A stretch of DNA of 47,227 nt, taken from Brachionus plicatilis (Eukaryota; Rotifera; Eurotatoria; Ploima; Brachionidae). The DNA is taken from positions 4,809-52,035 of the forward strand of contig QEOQ01000348.1 in assembly GCA_010279815.1 (NCBI GenBank), read 5' to 3'. The translations under genes were made by a program, and so were the position numbers. The notes beneath the pieces are model-generated. The model was not told the DNA's origin, did no database searches, and saw only the letters and a program-made list of their open reading frames with translations. Below, piece after piece: positions 18,939 through 30,709 of the stretch. The stretch's first letter is position 1. Each line of letters starts with the position of its first letter.

Positions 18939-20592
18939 AACTGATTAAAATGGATTGCCATTTAATCTTATATCTTTAAAAATTAATTTCTTTAAATCCA
19001 TGTTTGCCAAATTAAATCATACTAGATAACCCATTTTGTGGACAAAGATTTGGTTTTTACCTTGTTATTATGAATTCACACACATTGTATTTAATATCAA
19101 AATTAGAAGAAAAATCAGAGTAAAAATTCTTTAATCAAGTCAGTCAAGTCAATGAATTAAATATTTTTAAAAATAAGTCCGAACATCACAACTTTGACTA
19201 AAATTTTTGTGACTTAGACTTAAAACACTGACAACTATAAGACTCTATAATCAAGTCTGAGAAAATTAAAAATAAATCTTTAAAATTATCAAGTATGTTT
19301 TCATTTATTGCCTCAGTCTGCCTTTTTTTGGTTTATCATATAGTTCCATAGAATGAAAAAATTGAAAATAAATTAAGCTAATGGGGCTTAAACTATGAAA
19401 ATTTATTTTTTAAATTTTAATTCATGTCAAAAATTTGTATTTTAGTTTCCTAATTTTTATTATTTTTGATTTTTTTTTAATTTCTTATTAATTTTTAAAA
19501 ATCAAAATACTTGAAGTCCAATGAAAATTTATTGAATTTTTTTTTAAAGCCCACTTAATAAAATAAAGAATCTTGATATCATACCGAGATTAATTTTGTA
19601 ACTCAAAAACTTAAAAAAATTTTATTTACTTATTATGTCGAAGAAGTTTTACATTCCACATGAAAAAAATGCAGCTAGTATTTTATTGTTTTTTGATCGA
19701 TATTTAAAAAAATAATTTAAAGTAATTAAAAAATTAAAAACCAATATCTTCAAATTTAGGAATAGTTTAAAAATTTAAATTAAAAGAAATAAATTAAATT
19801 AATATTTTTTTTTAACTGAAAGATAAAGAATTCTAAAGATTTGATTTCTCTAAGATTCAGAGATAAACTACTCAAAAGCATTTTAAACCTTAATGTTTAT
19901 ATTTAAATTTTTTTAAAATCTTTAATAAAATTCAATAGTTTGCCTAAGTTTTTTTTTGTTAATTAAGTTTTAAATTTTTTGACGATCAATTTTCGGAAAT
20001 TAGTAGTTTTTTTTATTTTTTTAAAAAAATTCGCAACATTATTAATTTATTTATTTGTTTTCTTATCGAGCTAAAGCTTTTTCAGAAGTAAATATCAAAA
20101 TTAGTGAATAATTTATTTTTCTCACATGTGGATTTATTAAATAAGATAAGAAAGATTTCTGAATTTAAATTTTCTTTTAATTATTAAAGTTTTTTGCCAT
20201 TTTTATCAAATAAATTAATTTTAGTAAAAATCGTTTGAGGCTTTAAATAAAAAAAAATAATTCTTAGAGAAAGACTAAAAAAATCATAGTGCCTAAAAAG
20301 ATAGCATTTTTAGAAATACAAAATCAATGACGAAAGTATAAAGTTAATTTTTTAGCTTTTCAGAGTAAATTCGTTGTTAAAAAATTTCAATTTTACCAAT
20401 TATAATTATTAATTAAAGTAAATAAAGATTTTGTTTGAAAAAAATTTTATGATTTGACCGGCTTGAATTTTCTAGGAAATCAAATAATTGTAATGGTAAA
20501 ATCTTTCCGGAATGGAAAATATTTCAATTGAGAATTCATCAAATATTTTTAATTTTCTCTCTAGTTATTATGCTTTATTTGATTTTTTACAT

Positions 20593-20610
20593 GGACGTCA
20601 AAAGACGTCC
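20593..20610. repeat. Perfect short hairpin GGACGTC-AAAA-GACGTCC
   Basis: A 7-bp GC-rich stem with a 4-base loop in an otherwise AT-only region; TGGACGTC/GACGTC also resembles a CRE/AP-1-type half-palindrome. Confidence 0.8.
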
Positions 20611-21866
20611 TTCCGTTTTTTTAAATAAAATTTATTAATAATTCTTATCTTTATATTTATGTTTGAATACGAGTAATTTATCGCTAGCAATTTTTTTTTA
20701 CTAAATAATTAATAAAAAAAATTGAATACGAGTTTTCTTTTTACCAAATAATAATTAATTTAAAAATTTAGATCAATTTTTAGAAACAGAATTGACATTC
20801 TTCAGTTAAACTTGATCAAAAATGTTCATATTCATGTATGGCTCTTGGTATATTTTTGAAGATAACGACTGAAATTGACGATTTTTATATCTTGAATCTA
20901 TATCCTGATATAATTAAAGTACTAATTTGACTAACTTATTCACTTTCCACTTTATTCCATGTCTTAAGTATTTTTCTTGATATTTTTTTAAGCAATTTTG
21001 AGGAAAAGTGAATTTTGTTATAAAAAAAATCATAACATTATTAGAAATGTTTAAGCAAATTCTGTGAATTGCATCAACTAATGCAACTTTTTACTATCAA
21101 TAAACTGATTCTGCAAAAATGCAATAAATCCCCAAAATTCATTAATTGAATTTGGGACATTATATTGAATTATAAATCCAACTCAACTTCAAGTGATGGT
21201 ACAGAGGATCCATCAGTTACTACAATTTACAGGTTTTGGTCCGTCGGAAACAAGCTTAAGAATCTTAAATAATTTGTATTTGTACTTTTGTACCAAAATT
21301 TCTAATCCAGCATTTAAGAAAAAGTTTATACAGACTATTTAAAATATATTTTATTGAAAAAAAATGTGCAAATATTATTTAATTAAAAAATATAATTGCT
21401 TTTTATTGTTTCGTGAATTGATAGATTTTTTAAATTAAAAAACAATTAAAACTCTATCTTTAGCAAAAATCGTGTGCGACTGATGAGCTAATAAGCAAGG
21501 ATTTAAAAAAGGCTTCAAATATTTTTTTACCACAAATTTAATTAAAAATGATTCAAAATGTTATAAAATTACAATTAATAAATTAAAATAGACTATTTTT
21601 TTATCGTTACATGACTTTTAAGTCGATTATTTGAATAATAAAATGAGTTCTAAATTAATTATGAGGATTGAAATTTTTTTTATTAGAAGTAATTAAAATT
21701 ATAAATAAAAATTTGCTATTTTTCTTGTATCTTTATTACATTTTTGTTTTTTTGATCATAAATTTTTATAAGTTTATTTAACATTTGAGATATATTTGTT
21801 CGTAATTTGCGATTAAAATATAACCCTAGCATAACTTTAATGTAAAAGTATTGAACAAACTTAAAA

Positions 21867-21960
21867 TCTGGAAATTATTATTTAAAAATATTAAAATGCA
21901 CAATATAACTCTTTTTCAAAAATTGAACTTTTTTAAAATTTTTAAATAATAATTTCCAGA
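21867..21960. repeat. Inverted repeat, 30-bp arms
   Basis: 21867-21896 (starting TCTGGAAATTATTATTTAAA) pairs with 21931-21960 with one mismatch; spacer 34 bases. It is a candidate foldback element. Confidence 0.8.
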
Positions 21961-22583
21961 CTTATTATTTAAAAAATAATAAAATCGATTCCCATTTAAG
22001 AAATTTTACCATAAAGAATATTTTTGTACAAAAAACTTCTTAAATGAACTTCAAAACAATAAAGTTGGAAAAATTTTTGATTTCGCTTTTCGAGAATTCT
22101 TACGGTTCTAAAATTTTTTGATTTTAAATTTATTTATTTGTTTATTTGAACTGAGCTAAAACTCGTTCGGATTAAGATAAAAAGAATAGAAATTCAAAAA
22201 ATAGTTAAAGTTAAATATAAAATATTACAAAATTCAAAGAAAAATTAAAAATTTATAAATTGAAACAAAATAGTGACAACTTAAATTTTTATTTCAAATG
22301 AGCTATTATTTACTCTGAATGTCTCGTAAATCTAGTTTTTTTTTTTTTTTTAACTTAAAGATAAATTTAAAAAAATAAATAGTAAAGTTTATCGAATTTT
22401 TTTGTTTCTGCTGATAAATAATTAGAATTATTTTTTTTTCGTTAATAATAAGCTTAGATAAAGATTTTGGTTTTCTCCAAGTCTACACTTATTGACGAAA
22501 CAAATTTGGATAGATTTAAAAGAAAATCAGCAAGGTTATAAGATTAGAATGGATAAAAGTTGATTAGAATCGAGATCACTTAC

Positions 22584-23478
22584 CTTATTCTAGTTTGAAA
22601 ACTGGACTCGTATTTTTTTCTCTTGGCAAAATAGCTCATGTTGTCAAGATTAAATTGATTTTTGCTCAACAGATCATTTTCTAGATAAATTTGATTCATG
22701 ATTGTCAAAAATTCATTGGTAATGCTTCCATTTTTGGCACAATTTTCAATTATTTGATTTTGAAAACAATCATCCTCTTCGACCAAGTCGACCGAGCCGA
22801 CACCCATTAGGACACATAAATCATTCAAGTTGGCTGGTATAGACAAACTGTTAATTTTATAAAAATCATCTTGTTCTTTAATGGTGAAGTCGGTGATCTC
22901 AACCACACGACAACTCAAATAGTCCAAACACCACAAATAGCTGTCAGCATGCCATCTGGAACTTAGGAGACATCTCATTACGGCAATGTCAAAATAAGTG
23001 GCATCGCGCACATTACAATTTAAATTCTTCAAATTTTCTTTGCTATCCAAAATTTTTTCATTCAAAATTTTTGTCTTGCTCTCTCTTTCATTCGATTTGA
23101 CAGTCTTGGATCTTTTTATTTGATCTTGGTCTTGTTTTTCCTCGGCTATGCCCAATTCCCTCAGCTTGACACTGCTACAATTTGGACACGACAGACCAGA
23201 GCTCAAATGCACATTTGTGGCCGAAAAATTGCACTTTGAACAGCTCAGAGTTGTTGAATTTCTTGCATTGTTTGTCAAAGTTACAGAAGAGGTGTCCGAA
23301 ATGCTGCAAATTGAGCTCATGTGTGCCAATGGCGCCTTGTGGTTTGAGTTCAATGAATATTTTGGCCTGCGAATTTCGTTAATCACAATCAAACTATCTC
23401 TTATTGTGTCTCCCTCAAAGTCACTTATTTGACTCATCATGTTCGAATCGGACTCTTCGATTCGAATGGCAGCGTTGT
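22584..23478 (-). CDS. UNC80: UNC80-like exon (NALCN channelosome), apparently intact
   Basis: UNC80 is a large scaffold that links UNC79, Src kinases and the NALCN sodium-leak channel at the neuronal plasma membrane. The minus-strand frame is open for at least 286 codons from the ATG at 23440, and further upstream in frame (SNNAAIRIEESDSN). It contains NVRDATYFDIAVMRCLLSSR, then WHADSYLWCLDYLSCRVVEI, which matches the conserved ATYFDVAVLRCL..W...G..W.L.YL..R segment near the N-terminal third of UNC80. A Cys-x2-Cys pair (CSKC..CPNC) before it is not a feature I associate with UNC80. The exon ends at AATAAG|GTAAGTGATC, a near-consensus donor. The next exon should be to the left, but that DNA is AT desert. 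Exonic constraint seems intact, unlike its neighbours. Confidence 0.7.
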
Positions 23479-23640
23479 TCGAGTTTGGGTCCCCGCGGCG
23501 TGTGGAGGCGAGGCGCAGAGACGGCTGGCACCTTGACCGGACTGGCCGAGTCGGTGGAGGGAGCCGGCGTGTTATTCAGCAGCAGAAAAGGGTTGATGAG
23601 CATAGAGAGAGTGGCGGCGGTCTGCACCTACTCGATCGAG
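23455..23640 (-). pseudogene. Inverted partial copy of the zinc-finger gene linker (paralogue of 25330-25440)
   Basis: Minus-strand reading gives NNTPAPSTDSASPVK, then VPAVSAPRLHTPRG. This is the same peptide as STDSASPVK..PAVSAPRLHPP in the gene at 24764-25786, but lacking the 27-30 bases that encode DEPVDDEDKA. GC content is high. Its 3' side runs directly into the UNC80-like frame, so a breakpoint must lie at about 23480. Confidence 0.75.
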
Positions 23641-23759
23641 TGATTCTGTCGATTTTTGGTTCAAATTCACAAACCAAAATTTAATTTAATCATATAAAAA
23701 ATGACTATTATTAATATACATATAACTTAAAAGTATCAAAGAAAATTTTTTTAAATTAA

Positions 23760-24135
23760 ACATTACTTGTAACTATCAATTGCCAATAAGAATAATAGAC
23801 CTTGACTTTCCTTGACTTTAAATCGAAGCTTAACTCTTGTCTACAAAGCCTGTAGGCGAAAAATGTCAAAAGATGGAGCAGCTTGTTCATGTCGGAGGCT
23901 GGAACCTGCTGACTTTGGCCAAGTGTTGTCGTCACTAGCACTGAGTTGATTATAAGTAGTCGTCCCATGATTTATGAACTGAGTCCTTGGTCAGTTGGTT
24001 CTGCTTTCCAATGTTAACAGCTAATGAGTAGTTCAAAAATCCTGTGCTGCGATTTATGTCCTCTTTCTTGCTCATAAAGCTTGCTGTGTTCAGGAAGCGA
24101 CACTGAAGCAGTTTAATCCCGGCCCGTTGGCTCAC
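23760..24135 (-). pseudogene. Unidentified coding fragment, minus strand
   Basis: Two overlapping frames have natural composition: 24135-23950 reads QCRFLNTASFMSKKEDINRS, then TGFLNYSLAVNIGKQNQLTK; 23968-23756 reads SVLVTTTLGQSQQVPASDMN, then KLLHLLTFFAYRLCRQ. An alternative frame in the overlap zone is also open. I do not recognise the family. The base composition is less AT-biased than the flanks, and the frame switch suggests a broken exon. Confidence 0.35.
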
Positions 24136-24199
24136 TAACTATCAAACAAGGCTTATTGAGTGCAGCGGTGTTGTCTTTTTGCTCAACAGATTCGAGCCA

Positions 24200-24760
24200 A
24201 TTCAAAAATTACATTCATTATTATATTTCTTAGATAAAAATATGTAAATTAGAAAAAATGGCGTTTGAAAAAGATATAAAGCAGACAAAAAAAAGATAAT
24301 GTAAAAAATCTCCTTAGTTCAAATTATAATTTTTGCTGACTTTAACAATATTCTTATCTTTAAATATATATATCTTTCTATCTTATCTATTTTTAAAATT
24401 CTTCATTTTGAAAATATAATATTTTTATTCTATTTGGAACCTAAAATTTTCTGCACTCAGCTCAAAATCAATTCTGGAAAACCTGGCATTTAAAAACAGC
24501 AGTTTAAATCGACTAGTGTTTACCTAAAGTCACAATCGACCGATTATATAAATACAATTAATTTGTTGGATTTAATAATATTTTTTTTTAAGTTAGACAT
24601 TTTCTTAATAAAATAGGATGCTTGTAGTAAAATTAGAGAAAAGTAAATTATGAAGAAAAATATGGTCTCTAAAAATTAATTGACAATTTGACAAAAATAA
24701 AAATTATTCTTAAAAATGTCTTATAAAATATTAAGTGAACTGTCAAATAAAGAACTTTGC
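24200..24760. other. AT-rich stretch, nothing recognised
   Basis: A/T-rich sequence leading to the acceptor of the zinc-finger gene. Confidence 0.6.
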
Positions 24761-24763
24761 TAG

Positions 24764-25786
24764 ATCCTCATATACGTCTTAGACAAGAGCTTAACAGCAA
24801 AAATTTGAAGCTAATCGAAATAGAAGATATTCTTGTTCAGCTAGACTCTCTTAGAGAAATAGTTCAAAATTTAAAGCCAGAAATAATTCAACCAAACGAA
24901 GACGAAAATTTGAAGCAATCGTCACGACAAAATACTGAAAACAATGATTCAAAAGTAGTTTTTTTTTTTTGCTATTTTTTTTGTTAAATAAAATTATTAA
25001 AAATATTTTTTGAAAATTTTATTCTAAAAAGAGATCAAGTTTTCGGAACAAACATGCAAAAATGGACTCAAGAAACAATTTGGACACTGATCAAAATGAG
25101 TCAAGTCCAGCATTGAATGAAAATTTGCTCACACTCGAAACACTGGGTTCGCGTCGTGGTTCTGAAGCAAGTTTTCGCAAAATAATAATCAAAAAATTCA
25201 AGGAACACAAAAAGCCATCGCTAAGCATAAACGACGAGTTTGATACAAATAATTCCAAATTGGACGAAGATCGCGATGATCGCTCATTAAAAGCCACCAA
25301 AAAAGACATAGTGGTCAGCGATTCAGAAATTTCGCCCTCCACCGACTCGGCCAGTCCGGTCAAGGACGAGCCGGTCGACGATGAGGACAAGGCGCCGGCC
25401 GTCTCTGCGCCTCGCCTCCACCCGCCGCTCGCCTAGGAGACCGTCGCCGCTGAGCCCGACATTTGCGGCAAATTTTTCAAGAATGCCGACTTTCTCAGCA
25501 TGCACAAGCTGAAGCCGCTGAGCGTTTTTCAGTCGAATGGGTTGTCCAGCGAGTCGTTTTGCGAGTACTGCAACAAGTCGTTTTCTAACAAGTACTTTTT
25601 GCGCACTAACATGAGCAAGGCGCATGTCAAAACGTTGATCATTGAGAGCGGAGAATATTCGATGCTTGACTCGGCCGCTGACGAAACGTTCTTTGCGACC
25701 AAGGTCGTCGACCGGGCCAGTGTGACATCTGTCAAAAACAAGTATGCAACAAGTATTTTCTGCGCACTCTCAAGCAAAAAGTAATT
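24764..25786 (+). pseudogene. C2H2 zinc-finger protein gene, fingers damaged (exons 24764-24954 and 25032-25786)
   Basis: Exon 1 starts after TTTGCTAG and ends AAA|GTAGTT; exon 2 starts AAAAAG|AGATCA in phase 0, giving one continuous frame across a 77-bp intron. The N-terminal part is polar, with a coiled-coil-like LIEIEDILVQLDSLREIVQN, a basic KIIIKKFKEHKKPS and an acidic STDSASPVKDEPVDDEDKAP. A TAG at 25434-25436 stops it, but the same frame continues into three C2H2-like units: PDICGKFFKNADFLSMHKLK, FCEYCNKSFSNKYFLRTNMS-KAH and, after a frameshift, CDICQKQVCNKYFLRTLKQK. Zinc ligands are lost in each: Cys to Pro and His to Pro in the first, His to Asn in the second, His to Leu in the third. 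The parent would be a nuclear DNA-binding protein; this copy should not fold its fingers. Confidence 0.78.
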
Positions 25787-25799
25787 TTTTTTTCTAAAA

Positions 25800-28700
25800 A
25801 ATTTTTTATTAAATTGAGGTTTTTTTTTCCCTGATGAATAAAAATTATAGTTGATAAAATATGTTTAAAAAAATACTGGATTAAAAAAAAAATTTTTTTT
25901 TATTTTAAGATAAAATCATTATTTTATTTTTTTTGGGTCACATAATATGTGACCAACTGATCACATAACAGGCAAGACCCAGTAAAAATTATAATTCTTA
26001 AAGTATCATTAACTTCTGAGAATGAATTTAGTTAAAGAAAAGACTAATCAAAAATCCAACCAAAGATTTAAAGAGGTTTACGAATGTCTGATAATTTAGA
26101 CCCCATTTTTGTTAGACTATAAACTTGATTTATCTAATATTTTTATTTATTTTCAAAAATGTCTTTTTTCCAAAATAAGAAAATTAAATCAAAACTTAAA
26201 AAATTATTGTGAATAATTGTTTGAAAAATTTGATAATATTTTTTTATGTTTGATCAGAGTTCTTTAAAAGTAACAATTTATGTCAAAATTTATAAAATAC
26301 AAGTCATGACTTTGATTTGCATAAGAATTTTTGTGTAAGACTTGTTTGAATTTTTTTATAATATTTTTGTATAATGGTCTGTGCGAAACTTGGAATTTTC
26401 AAAAAATCATTTAAAAAAACGCTTTAGACTTTATTCAGTATTAAGTCGACAGGAAATTTTGTATCAAAAAGTCATTTAAATTAATAAAATTCTAAGAAGA
26501 TGAGGTTTATTAATTTTTGAAAACAATTTTAAAAAATTGGAAAATAAATCCAAACGACCAAAAGTGTCACATTATTTTAATAATTCTAATCTTGGTCTTA
26601 AAGAAGACAAGAAGATAAGTGTATATTTTAAACAATCAAAAACTTAAAAAATTCTCATAATCAATCAATTTTTCAAAAATGTATTTTTTCCAGAATGATT
26701 ATTATTAAAATAATTTTAATAAATTTTAAAAATTCGATTATTTCATAAATTTTATTTTATAAATTATACTTTATTCTATAGATTATGCTTTACTTGTTTA
26801 AAAAAAGACTATGACAAAATTTTAAATAAGAAATTACGTAATTTTTTTTTGGAAATTTCTTTAAAAGAAAAAGCAATTTCTAATGGAAATATTCATAAAA
26901 GAGCCAAAATCGTAAAAAAATATCATCTAGTAAAAAAATGATGAGCTTTTATAGATCTTTTAGACTATTTGTTTGTACTGAACAGAAATAAAAAGTAATC
27001 CGTCAAGGAAATGAGCTTTTGAATTGATTAATTAGCTTCGAAATTCAGCGCACAGTCAAGTTGTGCAAGGCCCAAATATCAAATTAATCCACTCGAAGGA
27101 TTACGTTAAATTAGAATATAAATACTTATTAATTAATAGAAAATTCGGACTGATTTTGTTATGCAAATTTTGAGCGATTGATACATAAACATAATTATGA
27201 ATTTTGATTAAGAAAAAAAAATTTAAATTCTCTTATATTTGGTTTAAATGGTTTATAAATTAGAATACCTTTGGATGGTATGCATAATTTAGACAAGGAA
27301 ATGAGACTAAAACTAGTTTAAATCGAATTTTTTTGAGACTTGTGTTTGGTATTTTGAATTTGATATGCCTTGTGACAATTAACCTTTTTTATTTGTATTC
27401 ATAGGATTCATAGTTAGTTATATAGAATTTAACAATTTTTTTATTTTTGTAAAAAATAAAGTCCTGCTGTTTATGATATTATTACAAACTTGGATTGATT
27501 TATGGTCTGTGTCTGGCGAGCTTAAATTTACTCACCGATTTTGTTTGAATTTTTTTTCTTTTTTATTCCAGAGAGACATATGAGCAAAAGTCAGCCAAAG
27601 TAAATTTTTACTTTTATTTTTTGTAGTAAATGGAACTCGCTTACAGTTTCTTAATAATTATCTTAACAAGCAACTAATTTAATTAGAATTTATTTTAAAT
27701 TAACCTCTAAGAAGAAGTATAAAAATAAAAATTCTGTTTAAAAATAAAAAAATTAATTCGGGTCTAGTACCTTAGCTGGACTTAGCTGAATAATTCTTGT
27801 ATTTAAACAAAGACTTTAACTTGATTCAAAATAATTAAATAGATGGTCTTTTAGCCGATTCTGACGTCAATAGCTTCCAACGAAACTACTAAGGAATTTT
27901 TCAAAATAAAGTTTAGACATTGCAAAAATTTATATTTTATACGATTGTATTTTTTTATTTTATTTTAATATAGAATCAACAGTTAAATAAAAAAAATTAT
28001 TTTACGTAAAATTAAAATCACAGATAGAGAAAATTTTTTAATCTAAGATAATTTGCTAGAAAATAGGCTTTTTCTAGAAAAAAAAATTAAAAACATTTAA
28101 GGTCGTGATTAAATAAAAGTCAATAAAAAGGAAAAAATTGGAAGTAAAAAATAAATCGCCATATAAATAATTGATTAAAGATTTTAATTAATTAATAGTT
28201 TTATTTTTAATTTTTACTAATTGTCTCTAATCTTAAACATATCTAATTCTCTTCACCAGAGCTCTGCCCCGACTCCTTTTAAATTAAAATAGGAAAATAT
28301 TATTTAGAATTATCTATCATTTAATTTAAGTTTAATCCAAGGGACATTTTTTTACATAACTTAGATAAAACAACTTTAATATTTATTCTTTTGTTCAGAA
28401 GTTAGATTCATTATGGCAATTAAATTGATGTCGTTAGTATTAATTTAACAATTTTAACTTGTCCTTATTCAAAAATTTTAAAATAAATTTTAAAAATAAA
28501 AAAAATAAAAAAAAAATACAAAAAAAGGGACTTTAGATGCTAGATTTATTGATTTATATGAAAAATTTGATTCAATTAATCTAAGCAACAATTTATGCTT
28601 TTTTTTCCACTAAATTATAGCTTACTTCCTTTTCAACAGTTGCGGTCAATAGAATCTGTAAAATTCGTAAATATAGTAGGAAATTTAGAATTATGAAAAA

Positions 28701-28800
28701 CTGTTATTAATACATATCTTTATAATCTTACATTTGTAGTCAAAAGACATTGATAAATAATTAAAAGTACAAAAAATGAAAAAATTTTAATTTAATAAAT
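25800..28800. other. 3-kb AT-rich desert
   Basis: No gene recognised. 27040-27110 has slightly higher GC but gives no gene-like peptide. Confidence 0.6.
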
Positions 28801-28812
28801 GTTAATTTTTTC

Positions 28813-28940
28813 TTGAATCCGGAGTTTTACTCTTTTGCCGATTTGGACCTCGACCGAATGTTCAAATGGCGCAGACCACCTTTATCGGGGGCGCCAAACA
28901 AAAACTCACACTCAGAAAAATCCCCAAACGATCTGCAATG
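28813..28940 (+). pseudogene. OGDH: 2-oxoglutarate dehydrogenase E1 fragment, frameshifted
   Basis: OGDH E1 is the thiamine-diphosphate enzyme of the mitochondrial TCA-cycle complex. Here LNPEFYSFADLDLDRMFK in one frame is followed, one base out of frame, by QTTFIGGAKQKLTLRKIPKR. This matches the conserved DLD+VF.LP.TTFIGG....L.LREIIKRLE near the start of the E1 core. The Trp/frame break at about 28868 and the loss of EII..L show decay. No further OGDH sequence was found. Confidence 0.72.
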
Positions 28941-28944
28941 ATAA

Positions 28945-29735
28945 CGTCAATTAAGTTTTTAAAATTATTTCTCAAATTCACAAAAAATTTTTACTATAGA
29001 ACATTATAATTTCAAAATGGCTTTGGATTTTATTTTTTTAAGATTATAATTTATTCACTTAATAATTAGAGAATTCCAAGTTTTTTTTGACAAAAAAATA
29101 GTTGGGGTTAGCTCATTTTATTCAATTTTTTTTTATTAAAGACCAAACTATTTTTTAATATGATAAAATTTTTGCTTTAAAAACGTTCATCCTTCATTTA
29201 AATCTCTAATTCAAGGTTCATTTTTGTATGAAAATATTTTTCTACCTTTTTACTACTTTCAAATAAACAGATGATATCAATTATTTTAAAATGATAAAAA
29301 AAATCATATTTTTTTTTTATTTAAAAATTTATTTGTGAAAAAGAAAATAAAATTTTTAATACCCCTTAATAAACAATATAAAATTAATTAGTCGACCTTT
29401 AAAAACATTCTGCTCGAGTGTTCGAATCGTTTTCAGGCCAAAATTTTTCGTTGCTAGTACTAAACATTTTGCATCAAACTTAGCAACTTAATGCTATTTT
29501 TTCCAATTAAGAATTTAAATTTAAATTTAAATTTTAACTAGTCACAATAAAGTGGTGACCAGGTAAATTTTTTCAAATAGAAAGAACACAATTAGACTGA
29601 GAAAATAAATTTAGATTTAAAATCTAAAAACCAGCCTCTGTTGCACGCATGATTGATTTTTCGTCAAATTTGATTGATAAAAAATGTTTTTTTAAATAAT
29701 TTTAGTCAAAATATTTCCATGTATGTTTTTAAATA
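28945..29735. other. AT-rich stretch, nothing recognised
   Basis: A/T tracts, with a self-complementary (ATTTAAATTTAAATTTAAAT) run at about 29515-29535. Confidence 0.6.
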
Positions 29736-29743
29736 ATTGTGAC

Positions 29744-30700
29744 TATGTCTTGTGAAAATGAATGCAAAAAATGCTGCGACTCGGCGTCAAGCAAGCTTAT
29801 CCAAGTGAGCGATTTGGTCATAGATAGCCTGAACAGCATAATTGACTCCCATTCTGATACACCTGTAAATACGAACAAAACTTTGTGCAAAACATTCTCA
29901 GAAAGTCCGAGTCTTTTCGCAAATTGACCAGTTTTGACATTAAAAAAAGCGCTCGCCGAGTTGAGTCCTCACACAAAATATTCTCCAGCACCATAGAGAC
30001 AATGCTAGGCAGCAAAATGGAGCCTGAGCCAGCCATGTCTAAAAAGGACAAATCAAGTCCAAGTCTTACTTTTTTAATTCAGCCAACAGTCCATGCTTGA
30101 GAAAAACCTTTAGGTCCGATTCTCCCATAAAAAATCGCAGCTTCTTGTTCAACCAGCTACATAAACCCGCCGAAAAAAAAGCGCTCTTCTCTGTTCAACC
30201 AGTTCTCATTTTCCAAGAGCTCGTCAGGAAGTTCCCAGAACATAGTGAACCATAAAAGCGATTATCACAATCAGGGAGATTATGACAATGTGTTTAGTGA
30301 CACTGAGCATGAGACAAACCAGCGCCCTCAAGCGAGTGCATAGCGTCGCCTGACTGGCATCGCAGTCTGAAATTTTTCAGCAACAAAAAAAACCAAGAAG
30401 TAATGAGCGATCGTCAGCAGTATCTTTTAAATCTGACGAAAGTGTTCATGGTACAATAACAAAGCGGCAATTGGTGCGATGCAAGAGTTTTTCTGTGACT
30501 CTGAATGCCTCGTATGTCCAAATTCAAGTCGGCTATGGGATATTTGAACATTGGTGACGAAAATAAGTTGGTATATGACTCAAGTACGCGGAGATAAAAA
30601 AATTCGACGACGAATTCAGCGAAGAAAATCAAAATTTTGCCCAAGCAGATCCTAACAATTAAGAGGTAACTCTGTGTCATGAATGCGAATCAAAATTATT
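29744..30700 (+). pseudogene. Unidentified broken gene, Ser/Lys-rich
   Basis: Several plus-strand frames read natural, disordered-protein-like sequence in succession: MSCENECKKCCDSASSKLIQ and VSDLVIDSLNSIIDSHSDTP; then FDIKKSARRVESSHKIFSST and MLGSKMEPEPAMSKKDKSSP; then SSLFNQFSFSKSSSGSSQNI and DYDNVFSDTEHETNQRPQAS; then SNERSSAVSFKSDESVHGTI and KRQLVRCKSFSVTLNASYVQ. Frames alternate and stops intervene, so it is a broken gene, perhaps the phospho-rich linker of a signalling protein. No domain is recognised. Confidence 0.45.
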
Positions 30701-30709
30701 TTGCATTCA

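Larger units (their letters stand above)
18960..22560. other. 3.6-kb AT-rich desert
   Basis: No gene is recognised on either strand. Two clean hairpins stand out (20593-20610 and 21867-21960). A stretch at 21180-21270 is less AT-rich but cannot be assigned. Confidence 0.6.

Noticed and set aside
20593..20610. GGACGTC hairpin as a terminator
   Set aside because: Intrinsic terminators do not apply to a eukaryotic polymerase II context; kept only as a hairpin.
25091..25777. Minus-strand frames opposite the zinc-finger gene
   Set aside because: Antisense shadows; the plus strand shows C2H2 motifs, splice sites and a continuous frame.
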